Below are positions 32,153 to 44,183 of a stretch of 64,000 nt of DNA, one piece after another. Source of the DNA: Salvia splendens (taxonomy: Eukaryota > Streptophyta > Magnoliopsida > Lamiales > Lamiaceae). The notes beneath the pieces are model-generated. The model was not told where the DNA came from. It saw only the letters and a list, made by a program, of their open reading frames with translations, and did no database searches. The position numbers were made by a program, and so were the translations under genes. The DNA lies in contig NC_056033.1 in the NCBI RefSeq assembly GCF_004379255.2, positions 40,698,719 through 40,762,718 on the forward strand. The letters are read 5' to 3'. Numbering within the stretch: the first letter of the stretch is position 1; the number at the start of each line of letters is the position of its first letter.

Positions 32153-35100
32153 TCATAATCTAGAGCGAAGGATGCACTTTATAGGATTGAAAGCAGAAGA
32201 CCTCCGCCCAGAAGCAAATGCAGCACTTCTCATGGAGGGTGAAAATCTCAGATCCCAGTCTTCAACATTCTTTGGAACACAAGCGTCGAAGAGGAACTCA
32301 CCTAAAACGCCATGGGCGCTGATCTTTGGAGGGCTCGACAGAGGTATGTAACGTCCTTTGGATTCATCCGGGATAGACCCGACAGCCCTGTCCTCATGAT
32401 ACTCTACAGAGCTTGGCACGTGAAAATAATCATTCAAGTCGAGGTTAACTCTGTGGAGGCTGTCTCTTGACATTGTGGCTGTTTTCCTTAGGCCGTTAAA
32501 TGGATAAGAAATTTCGTCATGTCCACCTTCCATGCCCATTTTCTCACCTTCAAGTTGCCTTATTCGTTGGGAATAGGTTATTGAAGCTTTGGTTAGTAGC
32601 TCAGTTACGGATGCGCTGTATTCTTCTGGATGATGTCGAAAATGACCTATGGAATAGTACAAATAGGAAAATGTTATATCATGGTTTATAATATTTCATA
32701 TCCACGAGCCAAAACAGTGTGAGATAAATCATGATCCGAGAAAGGTGCAAAACCGAAGGGTTTAGTTTACATCAGTTAGTCGGGAGTTTAACATAAGACA
32801 GTGTTACACAAGTTTTTGTGCAATTTGTTATACAGAATCTGCATATATCATTTAGATTTATCAGCATGACTACGAGATAAATCACAAGCACAATATACAT
32901 ATGCCGGATTTGAATGGACCAAGGATATAATGGAAAGAAAATAGCAGATATGTTTGAAAGCTTACCAACATGGGATGACTTATTCCATTTAACCAATTTA
33001 ACATCAGCTCCAAGGTTTTTCAGCCTAGTAGCGAAATTGAAGATTATTTGAAACGGAGCAAGCTCGTCATCCTCGGAGCATAATATGAGATACGGAGCGC
33101 GAAAACTCTGGTAGCATTAAAGTAACAACTGATCAATGTGAGCCAACAAGTATGACAAGTAATTTCAATTGAGTTCTGCAGATGCTTACAACTGTGGAGT
33201 ATAGAGTCTGCCAATATTCAGCACGCTGTGATTCGAATCTGCTTAGAAAGAGTGTGTCCAGGGTGGAGGAGATACCACTTGTTATCCATGACGCTATGAG
33301 TGGAGGGCGTGAAATTGTAAGACCAGTTTGATGGTGAAAAAAACGATTCCCCATGTCACTTACGAAATCCACCGGACAAGAATCAAATATGTAACCAGAA
33401 ATCGAGTCTCTAACAAGCCGACATTCATCCTTCATGGGAACATAGACCAGAATATGAGCAAAATCACTTTAACAAAGGTCATTGTAGAATGCAGAAAATG
33501 AAGGGATATAATATATGTTAGCAATTTATTTGAATCCTAATCACCAATTTATATTTTTAGCAAAAATCACATCATATAAATATATAGCATAATATTAACA
33601 GGGTCTTCGATGAAGTTACCTGATTGATTTGCTCTTCCCATTTCCCTTCAATTATCTGCAACCAAATGGAAGAGGATTATTATTTACGAGTATATTATTT
33701 TGCCAAGCTTAAACAAAGACCTCTTGATCCTCGGTTTCTATGATTAAATAAGTCATTAGATATAAGAAATATATAGATGAGCAAGAATAGTATTTACCTG
33801 AAGAACCTTGTACATACAAGCTTTTGGACCACCAGAAAAAGATGCAAATATGATGGGGCATGGCCTTATTTTTAATTCCTGCAGGTGAAATGAAATGGGA
33901 ACCAAAATCAAGCACCGATAAACAAGAAAGTACTAAATTTTGGCAAATATGTCAGATTACATCGCAGTAATTATTTTGTTCTTAGGAAGGAGCCGGTTTG
34001 ACAACCATGCTTTCAAGAACTCAAGTAACAGGAAAGCCTAATTAAGGTATCATGATTTCAAACATTGCTTGTCTGAAAATGATAGTAAAGTAGAAACGTC
34101 AACTTCCCTTCTTGAGAGAGGCCTCCAAAAGCAAGTTAAACAGTGATAAGGAACTACACTACATTAACTAAATTGCTATCTTATTATGAAAGCTATTTTA
34201 CATTTTCAGATAAGTCCAGATCGATTCCTTTAAGGTTTTCCTGTATGAGACATCCTTATAAACTTAGAACAGATGGCATGAGAAAGCACTATTATCTCTT
34301 ATCAGAGAGTTAGAAGTTCCGGAAGACAAATCCTTAACAGCCACTGAATTTCATAGAAACTGACCTGAATGAGCTCATTAACTATTTCCTGAGCCAACGA
34401 TGCAGCCTTATCTGGAAAGAATCTGCTAACGAAGAGAATATCAGCAATTGTTATTGCGAGTTACTACAACTTACAATTACAATTAACAAGAGATGCACAC
34501 GCGCACACATGTCCATCGAATAAGAGATTAAAGGACATAGGCTGAAAACATAGCTTCCATATCAGTTGTGCAAGGATCAAGCTTGCTCAACCTAACATCA
34601 ACCAGTCAACCTAGCTTCCACCCACCACAGCTAGGTATTTCCATTTCAAATATTCAATAATGAGTCATTGACAAGTAAGTTTACAAGTATTCCGATGGAG
34701 TATAAAATGACCCCATTTTAATGGTACCCCATTTTTGACACGAAGAAACTTTGTTCGGTTTCAATTAGGAAACCGATTTAGACAATAGCTTGATTTCCCA
34801 GAGGTTTGCTATCTTCAATAGAACATTTTCTGGAAAACATACATACCACCACCTGGTCAACCATTAGAAGTTCCAACTTTATCGAGGAATTATGTTAATT
34901 GATCACCAATATCAAACCCAATGGGATAAACCTCTGCAGCTAAATAATTAACCAGATTTATTTGATTAACGAGGTCCCCAACCTCAAGCACCTTATTCAA
35001 ACTCCAAAACCGGTTAAATTTATTATCCTAATTCTCCTAATTCAACCAACTAACAGATAAGCACAGAAGCAAGCACACACACAGCTAAAACAGCAATTAA

Positions 35101-35395
35101 ACCTAAAAACGGACAAATTCTAACCACAATCAAGCATCAAACCTAAAAATTGAGCAAACATGATCATCAAAAAATCTAAATTGCGGAGTACCTACAAAGG
35201 GGGTGAAACAGAAACTTACAAATTGAGGAACTGAGGTTGGCAAACAATGGAATTCCATCCACGAGAGGAGTACATATCAACATAATTCTTCAAATGCTTC
35301 TCCTGACAGGACATCCATGCAAATACCACAACTATTCCTTCCACTTTTCCACTCTCCTTTCTTCCCCAATAATGACTCCCACCTAATCCCCACAT
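32153..35395 (-). CDS. DUF829 (TMEM53-like) alpha/beta-hydrolase-fold protein
   Basis: Seven exons on -: 35395-35220, 34422-34365, 33878-33798, 33655-33620, 33429-33190, 33107-32966, 32646-32153; they sum to 1227 nt (408 aa) with consistent phases. Visible family marks are VVVFAWMSCQEKHLKNY, the nucleophile-elbow-like FASFSGGPKA, IFDSCPVDF, FLSRFESQRAEYW, APYLILCSEDDELAP and VKWNKSSHVGHFRHHPEEY with the late His. Relatives are the plant DUF829 proteins and animal TMEM53, a nuclear-envelope protein; no substrate is established. The C-terminal quarter (after SQRIRQLEGEKMG) is a plant extension without a known domain. The ATG is the first in the exon and precedes the conserved KVEGIVVV strand. 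Nothing suggests damage. Confidence 0.88.
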
Positions 35396-35504
35396 CCTCT
35401 GAGCTACTCAGGATCAGATTTCCTCGGAAATTGGAAGTGGAATTTTGTAAATTGCAGAGGTTTTTGCTGGGCTCAAGATAATTTGATGGGGTTGCTGGAG
35501 GTCT

Positions 35505-35526
35505 TTATTTATACGTATATAAAGCT
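35505..35526 (-). promoter_or_regulatory. TATA-like region of the DUF829 gene
   Basis: On -, GCTTTATATACGTATAAATA stands about 110-130 bp before the start codon and includes two TATA-type words. It fits the core promoter of the gene ending at 32153. Confidence 0.45.
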
Positions 35527-35641
35527 ATTTTTTACCTATTTAAGGAAATTTTTATGCTTAAAGATTAAAGCTTATAAAAAGCGGTGCTTATTCGTCAAAT
35601 TGTAGTTATCAATTATAAATATTTGATTAATATTGGATTAA

Positions 35642-37437
35642 GAGCATCCACATCCGTGCTCATCCACATCCGTGCTCGCTGAGCACGGATGTGAGTCCGG
35701 CCCCACTTTTTCTGTCTGCTCTTAGACAAGAGCACAACACCCACATCCGTGTTCTTCCGCAAGAACGAGCACAAGGATCCCACCATTAATTCAATTTAAA
35801 TAAAAACATTTCCACAAAATTAAAATTCATTGAAAATACCGAGAATAATATTACAAATTACAATAAAATTAAAAATTACATAATTAAATTCCTAAAAATA
35901 AAAAGTACATAATTAAAATCCTAAAAAATAAAAATTACATAATTAAAATCCTAAAAAATGAAAATTACATAATTAAACTACTAAAAAAATAAAAAAAAAT
36001 TACACAATTTAAGCGTAAAAATGCCCCCGGTGAAGACTAATCATCATCCGGCAATACCACCAACGTTCTTTGGAGATCCCGTATCATCGCCACATGCGAT
36101 CGAAGTTGCTCGGGGGTCATATTTGACCTATCGGCCAAATTGAGTTGGGCCAAAACCCCCCACAACGAGTTGGAGGGGGGTTGAGGTGGCACATAGGGAG
36201 CGGGTTCGGGATCGGGGGCGGATGGAGTCGCGGCGCGACGGCGGTTGGCCGCCGCCTTCTTCCTTCCTTGCGGTCTGCGTTGGGAACCGCTCGGGCCGGC
36301 GTCGGGGCTACCCAAGTTAGCTCCGGCAAGTTGGCTAGCCACGTCTTCGAAGCCTGCGTCGGATAGGGATACCGACCTTGACCGTTTGGAGGAGCCGCTA
36401 GAGGAGGATGTTGCGCCTCCCCCATACTTCGGATGCGACCGCGTCTCCTGCCAAATGTTGAGGTACTTGAACGGCTAGTAGTTCATGGATTGGTAGGTCG
36501 ACAAGGCGGAACTGATGATGTCGACCTCGCTCCGGCCGCTCCTCGCCGACCGCTCTTCCTAGAGGTAATACCTTTGGAACTTTTGGATTTCTTCGTTGGC
36601 TCTATATATGTCGTTGCGCACCATACTCTCGTTGCGCTCGATTGTTCCAGCCGGCCGGTTTTCATTGTACCGGCGACAGATGCGCCATCAATAATGATCG
36701 TTGGATTGGTTCGTGCTAATCTCGGAATCTTCGGAGATTGACAAGAACGCTTTGAACAATTGCTCCATCTCCGCCGAAGTGTACGGTGTGCGGACACCGC
36801 GAGTAGGAGGAGTCCGAGTTTGGGAGGGGCCGCTCGACCTTGCTCTAGGCTCGGGTGGGCATCTTGGTCGTCGATCGGGTAAGGTCGGTAGCCACCCGGA
36901 ACTTCCGAACCTTGGGTTTGAGGAGGGGCCGAATATTCCGTTTCTGAACTAGGAAGCGGTTGTGAACCGAACCAATGGGGGTTCCAACCGTGGGAGCCCG
37001 GTGGTGATCGCCGTGGCTGGACATTGTTTTGTTGTAAGAGTAAGAGTGAATGAAAGATTGGATCATAATTGAAAATGGAAATGAGAGAATTTGGATGATA
37101 ATTGTGTAGTGTGGTGTGAAATTTTGGTGTGAAAGTGGAGGTATTTATAGATGAAAATGTGTATTTTTTGGGAAAAAATATTGAAAAATAAATTAAAAGT
37201 GGGTAGAAAACGGATATAATTTTTTGGGAAGTGGGACTATTTTTTTTTTATTTTTAATCATATTTTTAATTACAATTTAATTTTTTAAAAAAAAATAAAT
37301 TGTCAACGGCTATGCCGTTGGCCAATCACACGCTGTCACGTCGCCTGCTCGCTGGCACGGACGTGCTCGATGCATCGAGCAGGCGGCGGGCAGCGTCTCC
37401 GTACCGCTGGCACGGACGGACATCGTCGTGAATGCTC
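35642..37437 (-). mobile_element. PIF/Harbinger element, non-autonomous, with broken ORF1
   Basis: About 1.8 kb bordered by the 3-bp target duplication TAA (35639-35641 and 37438-37440) and inverted ends GAGCATCCAC / GAGCATTCAC, typical of PIF/Harbinger. Subterminal GCTCGCTGGCACGGACG and related GC-rich words occur at the right end. It contains a decayed ORF1-type (Myb/SANT-like) gene on - but no DDE transposase. Four AAATTACATAATTAAA(A/C) direct repeats lie at about 35870-35985. Confidence 0.85.
36037..37023 (-). pseudogene. PIF/Harbinger ORF1 (Myb/SANT-like DNA-binding protein) remnant
   Basis: Reading - strand frames in turn gives an N-terminal MSSHGDHHR leader, a SANT-like part (FKAFLSISEDSEI, then RRYNENRPAGTIERNESMVRN), IQKFQRYYL and the C-terminal PKYGGGATSSSSGSSKRSR and QLAGANLGSPDAG. 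The parts lie in different frames and a stop follows YYL, so at least one frameshift and one nonsense change separate them. The longest intact piece (36037-36342) is the C-terminal tail. Proteins of this kind help the Harbinger transposase enter the nucleus and bind DNA. Confidence 0.7.
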
Positions 37438-37440
37438 TAA

Positions 37441-38468
37441 GTACTGCATGGAACGCAACGCTGTGCTTCGTGGCAGATCAATCAGTCAACTTCCTATTAT
37501 ATAATTTCCTTTGTTTTTCAACTTTTGATTACACAAATACTCATTTTCATTTCCAATATATTATTACACACAACAATGTTGATAGATATTTTTCATATTA
37601 TATGGATGATTTAAAACAAACATTTTTTTTGTGAAAATGTAAAATACTAGAACTAATATAGGAGTATAAGATAATAGTATTGGCACTCAAAATTCAATTC
37701 TATTGATTTTTTAAAAAAATACATTCATAATACGGCTTTAAACCAGAGTTGGCTCTTGTTTTTATTTTTGTTGGATTGTGTTTTGTCAATCAAAAGTTTT
37801 ATAGATCACCTTTGAAATTCGTCACTATCTTTTAGAGCGTTTTTATTCTCACCAAAAATTGAATAGAAATAATACAAATAAAAAAACTATGAAATAAAGA
37901 AAAAACTCATTAACGGCGTACGTTAGCACATTGGCAATCACGATTGTTGTAAAAGTTGAGTAGGCTTTTTTTGGATAAATTTTCAAAAGAAGAAAAAAAA
38001 AGTAGTGCACAAATTCATTTGCAACAATCATAGTCATAGATATCTTATACGGAGTATACTAATTCTCCCCTGTACTACAAAGATTGCCTCACATTGATCG
38101 GACACATATTTTAAGAAATATAATAAAAAGTGAATTAGAAAAGTTAATAGAATACGAGTCCTACTCGTATATACTTTATTAGTTTTATAATAAAATATGA
38201 GTAGGAATAAGTTAGTTGATGGGACGGATAAAAATAGAAAAATTGAGACCATCTTTATAGAAAAGATGGAAGTAATATTTATTTTAATTTTTTTATTGAT
38301 TAAAAAATATGGAATGAGCTCGAAACTTAGGGAAAAAGGCCCTACCAATTCATTAATCCGCAAACGTATAGTAATTAATAAATTATAGACAAAAGTTAAA
38401 GACAACATTCCCCTAAACTCTCTCTCCCTCCTTCCAAGACAACTGCTGAATTCCATGTAGAGAGAAAA
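37441..38468. other. intergenic, AT-rich; upstream region of the next gene
   Basis: No gene is visible. The long - strand frame here (38034-38831) overlaps the next gene's first exon and has no family resemblance. The stretch 38040-38290 has MITE-like words (GGAGTATACTAATTC, GGGACGGATAAAAATA) but no clean inverted repeat. Confidence 0.4.
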
Positions 38469-40524
38469 ATGGTGAGAGGAGAGTGGGGTGTGGGTGGGAG
38501 GTGTTCTTACAAAAGGGCCACTCTCATAGTGTGTTGCATCAATGTTGTAGTTGCTTTCCATGTCATTCGCTCTCTTTATGCTTCTCTCTACACTTACCCT
38601 CTTGCTGACTCTCACACCAGTAAGAATTTCGCTCGCCCTTTTGTGAATCTTCATCAATTTTAGGATAGCTTTTTGAAAAGTGTGTTCTTGCCATTTTAAA
38701 CAGAATTTTATGTAATTAATCCCAAATTGGGAGTGTGTATGAGGTTTCTTATGCTTCAATTGGTTGATTTCTGAGTTTATTAGCTGAATAGAGGTTTGGA
38801 ATGAACACACTGTTCTGTTGTTGTAGGTCAATTGCTTGAGATTGTTTATCCTGTAGTGTTTGTTCTTGGATTTTTTTCAGATTAAAGTTTTGATTTTTAT
38901 CCCAAATTTTGGAGTTTTATATGTTGATTTATGCTTCAATTGGTTGATTTCTGAGTTTATTAGCTGAATTGGGGTTTGGAATGAACACTGTGCTGTGTCC
39001 TTGTAGCGGTTAAGTACACCTTAGATCAGATTAGGAGAATGGAAGAGTCGAATGGAATACGAAGAGCAGCACGACCTACTGAGCTTATTGAGCTGGTGAG
39101 ATGGCTCATCCCTATGTTGGTTTGGAGATAATTTGGTTTGTTTGCTGTGAATTTGAACGGCGTCTGTGTTTAAAGGTGATGCAGCTCGAAGAAACGATTA
39201 CGAGGGAAGAAAGGGTGGAGCTGCCAAAGCATTTGAGGCAACGGCTAGTAGATGAGATCCATAGTAGGTTAAGAAGCTCGGATGCTGCTGGTAATGCAAC
39301 ACGCCAAAATGGTGGGTAAATATTTGATCTTGATGTGATGTTTTGAATCACTTGTTCTTGACAATTGCTATCAGTTTGTGGCTTAGAAGATCATTTATAT
39401 GTATAGATGTTTAAGGACACTTATTGCTCACCCCAATCACCCTCTTTAGTATAAAGTTTAATCCTTTTTCGTTCGAATATGTGATCTGGAGAGGCTTTAT
39501 AGGAAGCTAGAACTTGTCAGTTTGCTATCTAATTCTCTCTGTAGTTGTCACTTGTTCATATAGTATCTTATGGAGTACTAACACGCTCTTTAATATTGAT
39601 GCTCGTGATCAGAAGCAGTTAGAACCTGGCATCGCGAAAAGCTGGAAGAAGCACAAAGAATTAGTGGTGGGGAAACAATAAATTCGACAATCTTGCAAGA
39701 GGAAGCTGGTATGAGCGAAACCCTATTATTTCAATGTCAATTCTCATTATTGCATCCATCATCCTCTGATATCTTTAGCAGATATTCTTGTAAGAGCCTT
39801 GAGTTCTGGTTGGGTTGAGTTTACGGAGGGGATTGGTCTCTGGATCCCGATTTCAGTAACGAACATGGAACACGACGACAAACCTGATGGGGAAGACGAA
39901 TTTGGTATGAATTTTAGAACTTTTCTTTCTATAGTTAAGATTTTTTCCTATTAGATAGTTCTAAATCTGAAGGTTTTCTGGTCAAATTCCTGACCGGTTT
40001 CATTTCTTCGGACCAAAAACACCGTTTCAGTGTGGTTTTTCTATTCCGATTCGGTTATAACTGAGATTCATTCCCTTTTTCAGATAAAGAGATGTTGCCA
40101 GGGAGACAACTACCTCCCGAATGCCACGCTGAACTTCACACCGATTATGGTGGTGCCGCCGTGAGATGGGGCCTCACCCACCATAAGGAGTCCGCCTACG
40201 ACTGTTGCATGGCGTGTTTGGACCACGCGAAACGAGCCAAACCCGGGCAGAGGAAATGCAACATATGGGTTTATTGCCCGTCCGAGACCGGATGCTTCTC
40301 TCCCGATGTCTATAACCACAAATATCGAGAATGCTGGCTCAAATATGTAAGTTTGCTCATGAAATCAAAATCCACATCTTGCAGTTGAAGTGAAACTAAT
40401 CGTGATCGTTCTACAGTCGGAGACACCACAGTCGAACTTCAAGGACCGATATTCTGAAGCTTATCGAGATGCGCACCCACGAGCACCGCTGGTTGTGCTG
40501 TGGGTGTCGGGAGTGGTCGGCTGA
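38469..40524 (+). CDS. uncharacterised plant membrane protein with a C-terminal Cys-rich (PAN/apple-like) domain
   Basis: Seven exons on +: 38469-38619, 39007-39095, 39176-39311, 39613-39708, 39782-39904, 40084-40346, 40417-40524; total 966 nt (321 aa), all GT-AG and in phase. The N-terminus has one hydrophobic segment (ATLIVCCINVVVAF, about residues 17-38) after basic residues, so a type II anchor is likely. The middle is a charged helical region (QLEETITREERVELP, TWHREKLEEAQR). The C-terminal third has Cys in CCMACLDH, KCNIWVYC, GCFSP and ECWLK, a spacing that recalls PAN/apple modules, which are usually extracellular binding domains. The function is unknown to me. The model is well supported by phase but not by a named family. 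Confidence 0.75.
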
Positions 40525-41394
40525 TGGTTGGTGATGGGGTTTTTTTATGAGGAGTCGCGTTCGCGGTCGCCTCCCGTTTTGGACCGTGGAAGCACGAGAT
40601 ATGGTAGGTGGATTGGTGCTAAATTTGGGAAGGTGAGTTGAGAAATGGTGAATGGATGTGTAGTGATAGTTATGTTCTGTTATCATTCAGACCAGAAGTT
40701 GGTACTCATCAAGGCATCAAGCACAAAGTACTAAGATATTGTATTTGACAAAAAAAAGTAATTAAATCATAGTATTAAATGTGTCATTATTGGATATTTT
40801 AAAGGTGTTGAAATTAATTTAAAGAAATATATAACTTATGGTGTAAATGTTACCCTATCCGTTTTTTTTTTTGAATAGAAGAATAACGCTCCCCTTACCC
40901 TATCCGCTTCTTAGCGTCTCATATTTGGCTCGGACATGTGTAGTTCCCAAGCTGTCGCTCAATAATAAGTTTTGTGTCCTAATTGATCGCTTAAGAACCT
41001 TGTCAAATAATCGGTGGTCGAATTAGTCTAAGATACACATATCTCACCACTACAAATCAACTTGTATCATAGACTAGATCCCAAACATCTCAAATCAGAC
41101 TGAAGCAACTTTCACCCCATTGATGGGTATATTTTCTAGGGCATAAGAGAAAATTAAAAATAATTAGATAGTAATTAATTATACAATTGAAAGTTGCTTC
41201 TATTATTTTCTGATACTGAATGTGACACATGAAATGGAATAACTCAAATGCAAAAGTATATTTCAATTTGAAAAAGCATATTTCAATTTCAAATTATATT
41301 ATTACAAATTTAAATGCTGATCTGGTAATTTACTTGAATAAAAAAAATACTAAAAGCAAAGGAAAGGAAAACATCCACATCTTCGCTATTCGGC
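40525..41394. other. intergenic, 3' UTR of the membrane-protein gene and spacer
   Basis: 3' UTR sequence to about 40690, then AT-rich spacer. I saw no repeat borders or further coding sequence. Confidence 0.5.
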
Positions 41395-41986
41395 TGCTCT
41401 ATTTCTCTCTATACGCCGCCCCGCTCTGCGCCGCCATATTCCCTCTCGCCGCCGGCACAATCTCGTTAGGTAAGTCGCACAGCTTGATTGATGAAATACT
41501 TGAAGGAATTGTGATAAATGCATCCTCGAATAAGAATTATCCGTTTTTTGCCCAAATTTCCAAATTAGGCTCGAATAGACGATTTTTTTCTTTCGTTTTT
41601 GCGTAATTATGGCTGTATCAAATGCTTTCAAATGAATATTGGGTGTAAAACATGATCTTTTTTTGTGAGGGGTTTAGGTTAGAAAAATTGGCTCACTGCT
41701 TGCTAAAATGAAGGAAATTGGCTCATTTGCATTTCCTCATGTTTGATCAAATTAAATTGTAAAATCTGGGGTAATGTTCTCATCAAAACGTTTATAGATT
41801 CAGTGATGCTTTTTATTGACTTGATCATTAGAGATCAACCTGTGCTAAAAAAATCTGGTGTAATTCTTGGTTAATATACACATATGTTAAGTTTAGGGTT
41901 TAGAGGTTTATGGTATTTATTTGATTCTGATGTTGATTATTCATTGCCAATGAACAATCTTGGATGTTTTTGGATATTGATAGATC

Positions 41987-42511
41987 ATGACAAGGAGCCA
42001 CAACTTGTGCATCAGATCCCACTATGAGACCATTGGTGTGAAGGAAGATGCAACCCAAGAAGAAATCCGCAAAACTTATCGATCTGCCATTATCGCTTTC
42101 CATCCAGATAAACTCGTGGGTTCCCTAGGGGATGAGTTTATTGAGTTGCAGAGGGCGTGGAGAGTGCTCTGTGATCCAGGGTTACGGGCCCTCTACGACC
42201 ATGAATTGAGAACGTTGAGACAGGAAGCTCTAGCTGCAGAAGACGTGCGCTTAGGAGATATGGTGGTTGTCGAAGACGAGGAAGAAGAAGAAGATGAAGA
42301 TGAAGATGGAGACAGCTTCGAACTGTCATATCAATGCAGGTGTGGTGATTTCTTCTCTATTATGTCTTGTGAATTGGATGAAATGGGATTTCGGGTTCAA
42401 AGAATTGGAGGTGATGTTTCGCTGCATTCCCCTTCGTCTTCGTCTTTGCCAGCATCGATTGTTCTTCCGTGTGGATCGTGCTCTCTGAAACTGCGTCTAG
42501 TCATTGATTGA
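41987..42511 (+). CDS. DPH4: J-protein of diphthamide biosynthesis (DPH4/DNAJC24-like)
   Basis: A 174-aa protein. An N-terminal J domain (HYETIGVKEDATQEEIRKTY, then HPDK near residue 39) is followed by an acidic run (EDEEEEEDEDEDGD) and a CSL zinc finger: YQCRCGDFF, then LPCGSCSLKLRL (CxC...CxxC). J domain plus CSL zinc finger is the architecture of DPH4, which supplies iron/electrons to the radical enzyme DPH1-DPH2 in making diphthamide on elongation factor 2. The ATG lies three bases after a likely splice acceptor (GATAG at 41980-41983). A leader exon is probable around 41395-41469, ending CGTTAG before GTAAGT, so the 5' UTR would carry a 510-bp intron. Confidence 0.87.
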   Translation: MTRSHNLCIRSHYETIGVKEDATQEEIRKTYRSAIIAFHPDKLVGSLGDEFIELQRAWRVLCDPGLRALYDHELRTLRQEALAAEDVRLGDMVVVEDEEEEEDEDEDGDSFELSYQCRCGDFFSIMSCELDEMGFRVQRIGGDVSLHSPSSSSLPASIVLPCGSCSLKLRLVID

Positions 42512-43300
42512 GGCCAATGTTGATTGTATTATTATCAATGAGTTGGATGGTAGATTTTGCTTTCAATATCCATTCATATAAGCACAGTTTTGAGTTAAAA
42601 ATGTAATTTTTACTCTATTTGATGTACGATTTATTTATAGTTGAAACATATTGCTATCTGGATTGAAAAAGGGGTTTCATTTTGGCACGAGATTCTCCCT
42701 GCTTGCTGTCATTTACATGCATTTACTGCTTGGCTTGACACGCTGTAAGAGCCGAGCTGAGCTGTAAATGTATTGAAACGATCGAGTCGAGCTGAGCCAC
42801 GTGTCTCGACTTACGATACATAATTGACATTCATAAAAAGTGCTCTATTCATATTGAATTATGAGTTCAATACATCCTCTTTCCATTCATTAATTTATTA
42901 GTTTGATTTACAGATAACAAACCCAATTTTGACATTTATATGCTCATATATGGCAAGATTTCAATTTTTTCCAAAATTATGGTCTATTTCATTATGGTAA
43001 ATAGACATATTCAGCATTTATATGCGTTGATCACATACTGAAAATGAAAATAAAAAGTGCTTGAACAGTCTTTGTTTAGAATTTGAGTGAAAATTTGGTT
43101 TCTGGTAAACTTTTCTATCTGCTTTTTTAACTTTGGCTTCACCCCAAAGACTCAACCTTTCTAACTGTCGTTGAAAATACTCATAATCAGACATGAAATG
43201 CACAAAAATGCATACATATATTATATGCCTGTAAATCTTCATCTACAAACTATCAACATTAACCATACATTCTTGCACACAATTCTTCCTCGTTGCGACT
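42512..43300. other. intergenic between DPH4-like and small unknown gene
   Basis: Contains the DPH4 3' UTR to about 42660 and an AT-rich spacer. A GAGCTGAGCTGTAAATG / GAGTCGAGCTGAGCCACG short repeat lies at about 42755-42805. No gene seen. Confidence 0.45.
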
Positions 43301-43881
43301 ATGTTTTATCGGTATCCTTGCATCATCTGCAAATCTCTTTCCTCTGCTCTAAAAGACAGATTCTCCAAATGCCCTCTTTTTCCCGGGAAGCTGAGCTCCG
43401 AAGCAGAAGATGCAGCCTGCGATTTTGATGAAGAAGATGAAGTAACTTGGCATCATCACCTCCATTGCTTCTCCGTTTCTCTGTGTTGCTAAGTAGCTTG
43501 TTTTTCTTCGAAAACTCATTGCAGGTATTCGTGTCAGCAGTCATGAGCAAATACATGGAGTCCAAATGCAAGCGCAGGTCTTCTTTTGGGGCAGCTACTC
43601 GGCTTTGTAGATGTTCGAGTGCTACAAGCTACAACGCATTTTTCTCGGTCAAGAAGCGTTTCTCACGATCCTTGAGCTGGAACGATACCGGATATCGAGA
43701 TTTGAGCAAGCAATCGGTTGTTATTCTAGAGCTTTTGCAGGATGAAAGGTGGCCGTTTGGCCTCTCCAAGAAGGCCATTTTGCTGCCTCCTCCACTGAAG
43801 TCACCATCGGATTCGTGGTCGTGGAGGAAGAGCGCCAGAGTCGCCACAAGTATCGGTCGGGTTGGTCAGTTGGTGAAATAA
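43301..43881 (+). CDS. small plant protein of unknown function
   Basis: Two exons, 43301-43441 and 43525-43881, join in phase 0 to 165 aa across a GT-AG intron of 83 bp. The N-terminus MFYRYPCIICKSLSSALKD has a Cys pair. Exon 1 ends in an acidic run (DFDEEDE). The C-terminal half has FFSVKKRFSRSLSW, DERWPFGLSKKAILLPPP and KSPSDSWSWRKS, which look conserved (aromatic, with a Ser-rich pattern). I have the impression of a plant-specific family but cannot name it. No transmembrane segment or catalytic motif is evident. The exon join keeps the frame, and intron retention would add only a few residues before a stop. Confidence 0.6.
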
Positions 43882-44103
43882 TCAATACCCAAACCCGTTT
43901 TTAAGCAGCCCTAGCCACAGTACATTGATGGTATATTCATAAGTGTTTTGCTTGAATATGATTTGAATTTTTTCTATTTTATTTTGTTTTATCCTACAAT
44001 AGTTGTAAAATGTGGACCAAAACACAAAACATCTATCAACATTTGCCCACAAAAAAAGGTGTAGAGAAAACACAAGGAAGAATTCATATCCACTCCATCA
44101 ACT

Positions 44104-44108
44104 ATATC

Positions 44109-44139
<31 letters not shown>

Positions 44140-44183
44140 CAACACACATACAAAAAACCACAACTACTCTCTCTCTCTCTCTC
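44104..44183. repeat. (TATC)n and (CT)n microsatellites in the carboxylesterase 5' leader
   Basis: TATC repeats cover about 44104-44140 and CT repeats run from about 44166 right up to the start codon. The (CT)n tract directly before the ATG lies in the presumed 5' UTR. Confidence 0.85.

Noticed and set aside
35865..36005. Regularly spaced AAATTACATAATTAAA repeats considered as a CRISPR-like or centromeric array
   Set aside because: Only four short AT-rich copies, within a Harbinger element of a plant genome; plain low-complexity duplication explains them.
36245..36741. + strand ORFs across the Harbinger ORF1 region
   Set aside because: They are antisense shadows of the degraded - strand ORF1.
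38040..38290. possible Stowaway MITE
   Set aside because: Words such as GGAGTATA and GGGACGGATA are suggestive, but I could not match two inverted ends or a TA duplication.
38034..38831. 265-codon - strand ORF
   Set aside because: It is AT-driven, opposes the first exon of the + strand gene at 38469, and resembles nothing.
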